Shown one piece after another: positions 1 through 5,839 of a DNA stretch of 12,542 nucleotides. Both the position numbers and the translations under genes were made by a program. The DNA is taken from contig CAZPLZ010000100.1 in the NCBI GenBank assembly GCA_964587525.1, forward strand, positions 1-12,542. Direction: 5' to 3'. How positions within the stretch are numbered: position 1 is the stretch's first letter; each line of letters starts with the position of its first letter. The notes under the pieces were generated by a model. That model was not told the origin of the DNA. It made no database searches and saw nothing but the letters and a program-made list of their open reading frames with translations. This stretch comes from CAZPLZ01 sp964587525 (GTDB taxonomy: Bacteria > Oederibacteriota > CAKKQC01).

Positions 1-464
1 CACAGGCCGTCCATGATGTCCAAAAAATTAAAGGCATTCGTGAGACCTACGATCCAGACCAGCGTCAGCGGGAGGGCGACCCAGGGGTTCTCGATAAATT
101 TTATGTGGACGCCGAAATACAATGGGATGGTGGCAGCGACAACCTGGAACAGCAACTTGACGCGAGGCCCTAAGGGCGAAAGATCGTCCCACAGCCCGAG
201 CACGAACACCGCGGTGGCCCCCAACACAATCCCGACCACACCAGCCGGTGACCCGGTGAGGATCAGTTTCATCCCCACGATGGCCGTTACACACGCGATG
301 AAGATCGCCCCGCCCCCCAGATATGGCACAGGGCCCTTGTGCTTTTTCAACCGCTTGTCGGGCCTGTCCAACACACCGTACGCGCGCGCAATCCGCATCG
401 CGAGGGGGGTTAACACCAGCGCCAGCACCAAGGCGCCTAAAAAAACACTCAGCGTAGTGGACAT
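1..464 (-). CDS. Polyprenyl-phosphate GlcNAc/sugar-1-phosphate transferase (WecA/TagO/MraY family), 5' part only
   Basis: Read on the minus strand from ATG at 464, 154 residues are visible before the window edge cuts the gene; the C-terminal half is missing. Family hallmarks in order: a first hydrophobic helix (about 5-25); the cytoplasmic loop around 30-52 with LDRPDKRLKKHKGPVPYLGG; membrane helices about 53-68 and 74-91; the acidic pair D93-D94 in GLWDDLSPLGPRVKLL; further helices; and NAFNFLDIMDGL at 143-154, the NAxNxxDxxDGL metal/nucleotide motif. Members move a sugar-1-phosphate from a UDP-sugar (UDP-GlcNAc for WecA/TagO) onto undecaprenyl phosphate at the inner membrane, starting O-antigen, teichoic acid or related glycans. 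The HKGPVPYLGG loop looks more like WecA/TagO than MraY, but the specificity region lies outside the window. It sits 138 bp downstream of rpsA beyond a repeat element. A TAAAAT box (474-469) lies 4 nt before the ATG. I see no good Shine-Dalgarno. Confidence 0.88.
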   Translation of the reverse strand, partial: MSTTLSVFLGALVLALVLTPLAMRIARAYGVLDRPDKRLKKHKGPVPYLGGGAIFIACVTAIVGMKLILTGSPAGVVGIVLGATAVFVLGLWDDLSPLGPRVKLLFQVVAATIPLYFGVHIKFIENPWVALPLTLVWIVGLTNAFNFLDIMDGL

Positions 465-482
465 CTCAATTTTATGTGAAGG

Positions 483-505
483 GCGATTCCGCTGCGCGGA
501 ATCGC
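483..505. repeat. Perfect 10-bp inverted repeat (hairpin, 3-nt loop)
   Basis: gcgattccgc (483-492), loop tgc, gcggaatcgc (496-505). Every one of the ten pairs matches, so a stable stem can form in RNA from either strand. In the rpsA-direction transcript it lies about 100 nt after the rpsA stop codon and ends about 20 nt before the next start codon. There is no T-run on either side, so it is not a standard intrinsic terminator; it could block 3' exonucleases or mark a repeat end. Confidence 0.7.
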
Positions 506-520
506 TGACTCGTCAGCACT

Positions 521-556
521 GCCGCCTCGCCTCGGCACAGCCGAGGCTCGCGCGGC
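521..556. repeat. Imperfect GC-rich hairpin inside the repeat element
   Basis: The inner stem gcctcggc (529-536) / gccgaggc (540-547) is perfect over 8 bp with loop aca. Beyond a short mismatched stretch the outer arms gccgc (521-525) and gcggc (552-556) also pair. Together with the 483-505 hairpin and a small ctgac/gtcag stem at about 505-516, this makes the whole intergenic RNA strongly structured. Possible roles are attenuation or mRNA stabilisation downstream of rpsA; the sequence does not decide between them. Confidence 0.55.
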
Positions 557-602
557 CTCGCTCCTCGCTCGGCCGATGTGAAGGGCGATTCCGCTTGGGT
601 TC

Positions 603-2240
603 CTAACTGGCTAAGCGAATAGACAGAGCGATCTTGTGCGCCTGAGGTTGGATTTTGGTTATCTTCACGACGACTTCCTGCCCCACCTGCACGACATCTT
701 CTGGCTTCTGAATTGACTTAGCGGAAAGGTGCGTCAGCGGGATGAGACCTTCAATCATGTCGTCCAAGGCCGCAAATGCCCCGAAACTCGTAATGTTATT
801 GATGACAGCGTTGACGACCATGCCCACGCGATACTTCTCTTGAATGTTGACCCAGGGGCCTGCCTGCAACTGTTTGATGCCCAGCGAAAGCCGCCGCTGC
901 CCTTTATCCGAGCCCAGCACCACAACCTCGACACGGTCACCACGCTTGACAATCTCCGAGGGATGTTTGATCTTTTTTGACCATGTGAGATCCGAGATGT
1001 GCACCAAGCCCTCAACGCCCTCTTCCATTTCAACGAAGACACCGAAATCGGCTACCCCCCGCACCGTTCCCTGGATTTTCGCACCGACGGGATACCGCTC
1101 AGGTACGTTATCCCACGGATCGTTTTCTGCCTGCCGCAACGATAGCGAGATGCGCTTGCTTTTCGCGTCTAAGCCGATCAATTTCACCGTCACCGTGGCG
1201 CCTGGATTGAAAATCTCTGAGGGGTGTTTCACGTTCTTTCCCCAGGCTAATTCGGAGATGTGCACCAAGCCTTCAACACCGTCCTCAAGCTGGACAAACG
1301 CTCCATACTCGGCCAGGGTGGTGATCGTGCCCTGGTAGGGCTGGCCGACCACGTAACGCTGATCAATCGAGGACCACGGATCGCGGGTCCGCTGTTTCAG
1401 CCCCAGCGAGACTTTCCCTTTCTCGCGGTCAACCGCCAGAATCACCACTTCGATTTCCTGCTCAGGCTTGATGATCTGGGAAGGGTGAGAAATCCGACCC
1501 CAGCTCATATCGGTGATATGCAACAGCCCATCCACCCCACCGAGATCCACAAACGCTCCATAGGCGGTGAGGGTTTTCACAATGCCTTTGCGCAACTGGC
1601 CAGGCTCAATGGCAGCGAAAATATCCTCACGCTTACGCGCGCTCTCCTCTTCAAGCAGCACGCGGCGGGACACCACGACATTGGATCTGCGCTTGTTCAG
1701 CTTGAGGATCTTGACAGGAAAGGTCTGACCGACATACTGATCTAGATTCGACACGGTTTTCAGCGCCACTTGCGAACCGGGCAGGAACGCTTCCACCCCC
1801 CCCAGGTCTACCATCAGACCCCCTTTCACCCGTCGCAGCACGGTGGCGTCCAACGGCTGGTTCTTCTCAAACGCCTCGAACACCACTTCCCATATCCGCA
1901 TACGTGCAGCTTTCGCGTATGAGAGCACCACCTCGCCGTCAAAACCCTCTTTGCGTTCGAGGTAGACATAGATCTCATCACCGACATGGACGGTCAACTC
2001 TCCAGAGGGGTCAAGGAATTCATGACAGTTGATGACACCTTCCGACTTGTAGCCGATGTCCACCACCACCTCATTCGGCCCAATGGCGATCACCTGGCCC
2101 TTGAGGAGTTCCCCTTCCTGCACATCACGGAGGCTTTTAAGACACTGCGCTTCCAGTGCGTTCTGATCTAAAGCTTCGAGGGAGTCCACCTTGGAGCCGG
2201 CCGCCTCGTCCATCTGAACACGCTCAGTGACATGTGACAT
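603..2240 (-). CDS. rpsA: 30S ribosomal protein S1 (bS1), six S1 domains
   Basis: 545 residues, close to the roughly 550 of six-domain bS1 proteins. Six OB-fold S1 modules can be traced at about 43-109, 127-194, 214-283, 299-369, 386-456 and 472-542. Domains 3-5 carry the repeated signature (Y/F)GAFVxL..GVEGLVHIS with W at the end of the motif, and the inter-domain linkers repeat DPW / GPW. Domains 1 and 2 are divergent (GYKSEGVINCHEF; GGVEAFLPGSQ), as expected for the ribosome-docking end. The protein binds mRNA near the ribosome platform and helps initiation on structured or poorly Shine-Dalgarno-equipped mRNAs. The ATG at 2240 lies 3 nt after the plsC stop; no Shine-Dalgarno is visible, so coupling to plsC translation is likely. 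Met-10 is an alternative start. The stop at 603-605 is followed by the repeat element rather than a recognisable terminator. Confidence 0.97.
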   Translation of the reverse strand: MSHVTERVQMDEAAGSKVDSLEALDQNALEAQCLKSLRDVQEGELLKGQVIAIGPNEVVVDIGYKSEGVINCHEFLDPSGELTVHVGDEIYVYLERKEGFDGEVVLSYAKAARMRIWEVVFEAFEKNQPLDATVLRRVKGGLMVDLGGVEAFLPGSQVALKTVSNLDQYVGQTFPVKILKLNKRRSNVVVSRRVLLEEESARKREDIFAAIEPGQLRKGIVKTLTAYGAFVDLGGVDGLLHITDMSWGRISHPSQIIKPEQEIEVVILAVDREKGKVSLGLKQRTRDPWSSIDQRYVVGQPYQGTITTLAEYGAFVQLEDGVEGLVHISELAWGKNVKHPSEIFNPGATVTVKLIGLDAKSKRISLSLRQAENDPWDNVPERYPVGAKIQGTVRGVADFGVFVEMEEGVEGLVHISDLTWSKKIKHPSEIVKRGDRVEVVVLGSDKGQRRLSLGIKQLQAGPWVNIQEKYRVGMVVNAVINNITSFGAFAALDDMIEGLIPLTHLSAKSIQKPEDVVQVGQEVVVKITKIQPQAHKIALSIRLAS

Positions 2241-2243
2241 GGT

Positions 2244-2912
2244 CTAAAGAGGGCAAGACCTCAATGGCCGGAAGATCAATTTGTAGCCCTTCCAGAAACT
2301 GAGCGGGGTCTCATGGGTTGTCTGTAATTGCGCAATTCGTTTCATGATCAGTGTGGCCAACGCGCCGCTGGGATCGCCAGTTGCGTTCAGCTCCTCGTCG
2401 GTCCATTGTACTGGAGGCCCGAAGCGCACTTCAATCTTGCCGTAAAGCTTCGGCAGGCGACGCCAGCGGGGCCAGATTGAGTAGGTGCCTTGGAGCAGCA
2501 CCGGGACCACCGGCACATGGGCTGCCCGGCAGATGGCCCCCACCCCCCGGCGCGGTGGTCCCAAGGCACCGTCCGGCGATCGGGTGCCTTCCGGAAACAC
2601 AAGCAACGCCGCCCCGCTATCTTTTGTGAGGGATCTAAAATCGTTTAAAGTCTTGCGGTTGAGACTTCCACGCCGGATGGGAAGCGCATGGGCTTTGTGG
2701 ATCAACCAGCCAACCAGAGGATACCGGAAGAGGTCATCCCTGGCCATAAAAAACAGTGACCGGTGTACTGTGGCGCAGGCCACCACCGGTGGGTCCAGGT
2801 AACTGGCATGATTGGCCGCTAACACGACCCCACCGGATAGGGGAACGTTTTGAATTCCACGCACGGTGAAGCCATACAAAAGATTCAATAATGGCCAGAT
2901 CAACACATGCAT
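2244..2912 (-). CDS. plsC: 1-acyl-sn-glycerol-3-phosphate acyltransferase (PlsC/LPLAT family)
   Basis: About 222 residues from ATG 2912. It carries the acyltransferase blocks NHASYLD (34-40, catalytic His-X4-Asp), FPEGTRS (106-112, glycerol-phosphate binding) and VPVVPV (133-138), after a short hydrophobic N-terminus that should associate with the inner membrane. It transfers an acyl chain to lysophosphatidic acid to give phosphatidic acid. The frame stays open upstream to 3068, but that would overlap most of the cmk C-terminus and add about 50 atypical residues, so ATG 2912, four nt past the cmk stop, is preferred; total length then matches the family. An AGGAGG lies at 2943-2938 inside the end of cmk, too far (25 nt) from this ATG and too near (1 nt) to a TTG at 2936 to be a textbook ribosome site. 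Middle gene of the tyrA-aroA-cmk-plsC-rpsA cluster. Confidence 0.92.
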   Translation of the reverse strand: MHVLIWPLLNLLYGFTVRGIQNVPLSGGVVLAANHASYLDPPVVACATVHRSLFFMARDDLFRYPLVGWLIHKAHALPIRRGSLNRKTLNDFRSLTKDSGAALLVFPEGTRSPDGALGPPRRGVGAICRAAHVPVVPVLLQGTYSIWPRWRRLPKLYGKIEVRFGPPVQWTDEELNATGDPSGALATLIMKRIAQLQTTHETPLSFWKGYKLIFRPLRSCPL

Positions 2913-2916
2913 CAGC

Positions 2917-3603
2917 TTATACAGAAACGCGACCAATCCTCCTGAGCATGCGTGCGATCGTTTCCCTCTGCTCAAGATGCGTGTTGTCGATGATCCAAGC
3001 ATCCGGTTGAGGGAGAAGCGCACCCAGCGGCCGCGTCTGATCTTCCCGATCCCGGCGCGCCAGCTCACGACGGATCCGCATCAGGGGGATGCGGATTCCA
3101 ACCCTGGCCAGGTCCCGTCGCCGGCGAAGCGCGCGCACCTCACGTGTCGCGGTGAGATAAAATTTGTACGGCGCGTCGGGAAAGATTACCGAGCCACAAT
3201 CGCGACCCTCTGCCACCAGCCCACGACGGGTCAGAAAACGGCGCTGCCTTCCAACCAGCGCCTCCCGGACCCTGCGGAACATCGCCACGTGTGAAGACGT
3301 CAACCGTGAGATATCCGGATGCTGCAGGGCACGCGTGACCTCTGTGCCTTCGATGAACACTCTGGGTGCGCCCTTTGCCAAAAGCCTAAAACGGATCTTA
3401 AGCCGCTGTGCGACCCGTGCGAGGGCTCGCTCTTCGTCCAGCGCGATCCCACGCCTTAAGGCCAACCAGGTCACAGCCCGGTACATGGCACCGGTATACA
3501 AGTATGGCAGGCCCAGCGCCTTCGCAAGTTTTCTAGCGATCGTGCTCTTGCCAGAAGCTGCAGGGCCGTCCATGGTAATAAGCAGCGGCTTGCGCAGCCT
3601 CAT
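2917..3603 (-). CDS. cmk: (d)CMP kinase (cytidylate kinase)
   Basis: 228 residues from ATG 3603, the usual size for bacterial CMP kinase (about 220-230). It starts MRLRKPLLITMDGPAASGKST, with the P-loop GPAASGKST at 13-21, then YLYTGAMYRAVTWLA (34-48, CMP-binding region), EGRDCGSVIFPDA (132-144, GRDxGTVxFPDA hallmark) and RDREDQTRPLGAL...IID (184-206, lid plus the conserved Asp pair). It phosphorylates CMP and dCMP with ATP, recycling CMP from phospholipid and RNA turnover, which fits its position next to plsC. The ATG overlaps the aroA TGA by four nt (ATGA), and a GGGGGAGGG run directly abuts it, so translation is probably coupled to aroA. The frame remains open 20 codons further upstream inside aroA; the ATGA start is chosen because the protein begins two residues before the typical family N-terminus. 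Confidence 0.96.
   Translation of the reverse strand: MRLRKPLLITMDGPAASGKSTIARKLAKALGLPYLYTGAMYRAVTWLALRRGIALDEERALARVAQRLKIRFRLLAKGAPRVFIEGTEVTRALQHPDISRLTSSHVAMFRRVREALVGRQRRFLTRRGLVAEGRDCGSVIFPDAPYKFYLTATREVRALRRRRDLARVGIRIPLMRIRRELARRDREDQTRPLGALLPQPDAWIIDNTHLEQRETIARMLRRIGRVSV
2938..2943 (-). promoter_or_regulatory. Perfect AGGAGG anti-SD match, oddly placed before plsC
   Basis: Read on the minus strand, AGGAGG sits within the last codons of cmk. It is 25 nt upstream of the likely plsC ATG (2912) and 1 nt upstream of an in-frame TTG (2936). It may hold terminating ribosomes for re-initiation at plsC, or be chance coding sequence (it encodes part of the cmk RRI tail). Confidence 0.3.
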
Positions 3604-4928
3604 CCCTCCCCCAGGAGCCGGCTCAGATCGTCGTGGAAACCGGGGTAGGACGTGCCGACGCATTCAGTTGAGGTGACGGTGGTCTCGCCTTGCGCCCCCA
3701 ACGCCGCAATGGCAAGTGCTTGAGCGATCCGGTGGTCACCGTGGCTTGAAACCTCCGTACCCTTGAGCACGGTGCCGCCCTCGATCGCCAGACCATCTGG
3801 TAACACCCCCACCTTCGCGCCGAGTTTAGAAAGCTCAGCAGCCATGGCCGTAATACGGTTTGATTCCTTGGCACGGAGCTCACTCGCATCACGGATGACC
3901 GTGACCCCCTCGGCAAAGCACGCCGCGACCGCCAGCACGGGAAGCTCATCGATCATCCTGGGGATCAACTCTCCCGCCACCCGGATGCCCCTCAGCGGCG
4001 TCCCCCCCTTGGCCACCAGATCGGCCACCGGCTCGCCGTCCGTTTCTCGTGCGTTGGTGACCATGATCTTAGCGCCCATCCGGTGCAGCGCTTCCAGGAT
4101 GCCTGTCCGGGTTGGGTTGACCCCAACGTTCAATACTTCCACCTCGGCACGCTGGCCAATCGCCGCACCGACGAGGAAAAACGCAGCGGCCGAGATGTCA
4201 CCGGGCACCGTCTGCGGCTGCGCCTCGTATCCAGCGCCTCCCTCCACGCAGTGCCAGCCCTCTGCGTCCTGCCAGTACTTCGCCCCCAACCGTTTCAACT
4301 GACGTTCCGTGTGATCGCGGCTTCGCGCTGGTTCACGGACGCGTGTCAACCCAGATGCCTGAATTCCAGCCAGCAGGATGGCAGACTTCACTTGCGCGCT
4401 CGCGACCTCGAGGTCAAATGTCCGGCCCTGAAGCGGCCCTCCTTCCACCTGAAGCGGCGCGTGTTCTCCTTCATCCAATCCAACGATACGCGCCCCCATC
4501 GTCCTCAGGGGCCCGACCACCCGCAGCATGGGGCGGCGAAGCAGCGAGTCGTCACCTGTCAGGGTCACACGAAAAGGATGCGCCGCCAGAATCCCAAGCA
4601 TGAGCCGCATCGTTGTCCCCGAATTTCCGCAGTTAATCGGCTCATCCGATTGAGGTGCCTGAAGCCCGGTCAAGCCGCGACCCTCCACCTCCAGAGACGT
4701 CTGGGCGGTATGAAGCCTCCTGGCTTTGACACCCAGCCGTTCCAAAGCGGCGAGAGTGGAAAGACAATCTTCCGCAGGATGCCAGTTGTTTATTTTCGTC
4801 GTCCCCCTTGCCAGTGCGGCCAGCATCACCGCACGGTGCGAGACGGATTTATCCCCTGGCGGTGTCACCGTTCCGCGCAACCCGCCTGAGCGTGAGATCG
4901 TCCAAGCTGAGGAGGAAGTCGTCAGCAT
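3600..4928 (-). CDS. aroA: 3-phosphoshikimate 1-carboxyvinyltransferase (EPSP synthase)
   Basis: 442 residues, family-typical. Motifs: PPGDKSVSHRA (23-33, phosphate-binding loop), CGNSGTTMRLM (100-110, PEP site), SAQVKSAILLAG (177-188), IDELP (326-330, catalytic Asp), RAKESNRI (352-359) and HGDHRIA (396-402). It condenses shikimate-3-phosphate with phosphoenolpyruvate to EPSP, the sixth shikimate-pathway step, in the cytoplasm. The start at ATG 4928 is supported by GGGAGGG at 4941-4935, 6 nt upstream, and gives a 7-nt overlap with the end of tyrA. The GNSGTTMR form has Gly at the position that is Ala in CP4-type glyphosate-tolerant enzymes; I draw no tolerance conclusion from that alone. Neighbours tyrA and cmk complete a common aromatic/CMP cluster. 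Confidence 0.97.
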   Translation of the reverse strand: MLTTSSSAWTISRSGGLRGTVTPPGDKSVSHRAVMLAALARGTTKINNWHPAEDCLSTLAALERLGVKARRLHTAQTSLEVEGRGLTGLQAPQSDEPINCGNSGTTMRLMLGILAAHPFRVTLTGDDSLLRRPMLRVVGPLRTMGARIVGLDEGEHAPLQVEGGPLQGRTFDLEVASAQVKSAILLAGIQASGLTRVREPARSRDHTERQLKRLGAKYWQDAEGWHCVEGGAGYEAQPQTVPGDISAAAFFLVGAAIGQRAEVEVLNVGVNPTRTGILEALHRMGAKIMVTNARETDGEPVADLVAKGGTPLRGIRVAGELIPRMIDELPVLAVAACFAEGVTVIRDASELRAKESNRITAMAAELSKLGAKVGVLPDGLAIEGGTVLKGTEVSSHGDHRIAQALAIAALGAQGETTVTSTECVGTSYPGFHDDLSRLLGEG

Positions 4929-5824
4929 CGGGATCCCTCCCGACCCTCGTCCAGCCGTGAGCGATGAATTTCCGCACGACGCAGAAGACGACGGAGTCTC
5001 TTGGTATCCGCGGCGCGCAGGAGGCGGCGAAGTTCTCCCAATCCGGTTGAAAATTCAGCCATCGACGCAAGGAGTGCGGCTCGGTTGGCCATAAAAATCC
5101 CTTCCCACAGCTTTGGTGAGCTGGACGCCACACGTGTGGCATTCAGAAAACTTCCCGCGACCAGCTTGGCGGCAGCGGGATCTTTCAAGACAGCGCGCAT
5201 GAGCACGACCGCGAGAGCGTGTGGAAGGTGGCTGATCCGGGCAGCCAACGCGTCATGCCGCTTCGGGGTGAGCTTGATCACCTTGGCCCCGCACCGGCGC
5301 CAGAGTCGCGCAACTTGGCGTACCGCTGCAGGCGAAGCCCACGGGGTGGGTGTCAACACGCAGCAGCGTCCCCTAAAGAGCCTGGCATTCGCCGCCCCAA
5401 TACCGGAGTGTTCGCTTCCCGCCATGGGATGTCCACCAATAAACTGGTGAGGGTACGGAAGCAGGTGTTTCATAATTTTCATCACCGGGATTTTGACGCT
5501 GCCGGTATCGGTAATCACAGTCTCCTCGTTCACGACAGCGGCCAATTCGCGCGCGCAACGAGCCATCTCGTGCACCGGAACGCACAAGAAGATAACCTTG
5601 GCTCCGCGACTCCCTTCAGCGAGAGCCGTCGTTGCCCAGGATACCGCGCCACGCCGCCGGGCCTGCGCCAGGACTTGAGAATTGCGATCAATGCCCCTGA
5701 CCCGGATCCCCAAGCGGCGCAACGCGAGGCTCAGGGAACCCCCGATGAGCCCTAACCCGACAACGGCGACTTCAGCCAAGACGTGTGCTCTCTTTCCCCC
5801 TTTTGAAACAAGGCCTCGCTTCAT
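4922..5824 (-). CDS. tyrA: Prephenate dehydrogenase, TyrA-type (monofunctional)
   Basis: 300 residues. Rossmann loop GLGLIGGS (23-30) with Asp46 at the end of strand beta-2 (GIDRNSQ), which suggests NAD rather than NADP; then DTGSVK (106-111), the prephenate-site GHPMAGSEHSG (131-141) and ARISHLPHALA (195-205, conserved His residues). No ACT or chorismate mutase domain is attached. It oxidatively decarboxylates prephenate to 4-hydroxyphenylpyruvate for tyrosine synthesis. First gene of the minus-strand operon. The ATG at 5824 leaves only 15 bp to the divergent TPR gene and no Shine-Dalgarno; TTG at 5779 would give LAEVAVVGLGLIGG, a very typical TyrA start, with a purine-rich stretch upstream, so the real start could be there. 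An arogenate/cyclohexadienyl specificity cannot be excluded. Confidence 0.93.
   Translation of the reverse strand: MKRGLVSKGGKRAHVLAEVAVVGLGLIGGSLSLALRRLGIRVRGIDRNSQVLAQARRRGAVSWATTALAEGSRGAKVIFLCVPVHEMARCARELAAVVNEETVITDTGSVKIPVMKIMKHLLPYPHQFIGGHPMAGSEHSGIGAANARLFRGRCCVLTPTPWASPAAVRQVARLWRRCGAKVIKLTPKRHDALAARISHLPHALAVVLMRAVLKDPAAAKLVAGSFLNATRVASSSPKLWEGIFMANRAALLASMAEFSTGLGELRRLLRAADTKRLRRLLRRAEIHRSRLDEGREGSRC
4935..4941 (-). promoter_or_regulatory. Shine-Dalgarno for aroA
   Basis: GGGAGGG on the minus strand, inside the tyrA 3' end, with 6 nt to ATG 4928. It is the best-placed ribosome site in the left operon and decides the aroA start. Confidence 0.6.
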
Positions 5825-5836
5825 GCTAATTTAACA
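5803..5836 (+). promoter_or_regulatory. Candidate divergent promoter, TPR gene / tyrA
   Basis: Plus strand: TTGAAA (5803-5808), an 18-bp spacer, then extended -10 TGCTAATTT (5824-5832). The predicted start is 5839-5840, that is, at the TPR gene ATG, so the mRNA would be leaderless. Minus strand: TGTTAAATT (5836-5828) also fits the extended -10 pattern TGnTAnnnT and points toward tyrA. The 13 bp at 5824-5836 read nearly the same on both strands (only one symmetric pair and the centre differ). No Shine-Dalgarno precedes the TPR ATG. The assignment rests on consensus matching only. Confidence 0.45.
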
Positions 5837-5839
5837 CGA

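Larger units (their letters stand above)
474..595. repeat. Hairpin-rich intergenic element bounded by 20-bp direct repeats
   Basis: The 20-mer atgtgaagggcgattccgct occurs at 474-493 and again, without mismatch, at 576-595, a period of 102 bp. The DNA between (494-575) is very GC-rich and full of short inverted repeats. It can be read as a 102-bp unit plus the first 20 bp of a second copy, or as a small inserted element flanked by direct repeats. The core decamer gcgattccgc occurs three times: plus orientation at 483-492 and 585-594, inverted at 496-505. The element fills almost the whole gap between the end of rpsA (603) and the start of the membrane transferase (464), so it would be transcribed in the rpsA 3' UTR. 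It resembles REP/BIME-like or MITE-like dispersed repeats in style; the family is not one I recognise. Confidence 0.75.

Noticed and set aside
465..602. rpsA intrinsic terminator
   Set aside because: Strong hairpins are present but no U-run follows them on the rpsA strand, so a classic terminator is not supported.
13..606. 197-codon plus-strand reading frame across the left edge
   Set aside because: It is antisense to the transferase, whose conserved motifs read on the minus strand, and runs through the repeat element; the product is low-complexity and has no recognisable domain.
994..1271. 17-bp near-tandem repeat gagatgtgcaccaagcc at 994-1010 and 1255-1271
   Set aside because: It encodes the conserved GLVHIS segment of adjacent S1 domains, 261 bp (87 codons) apart, so it is explained by the protein repeat.
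4083..4889. 268-codon plus-strand frame opposite aroA
   Set aside because: Antisense shadow of a clear EPSP synthase gene; long chance frames are expected in GC-rich coding DNA.
4898..4950. Calling aroA glyphosate-tolerant class II
   Set aside because: The PEP-loop is GNSGTTMR with Gly at the position where CP4-type enzymes have Ala; sequence alone does not support a tolerance claim.
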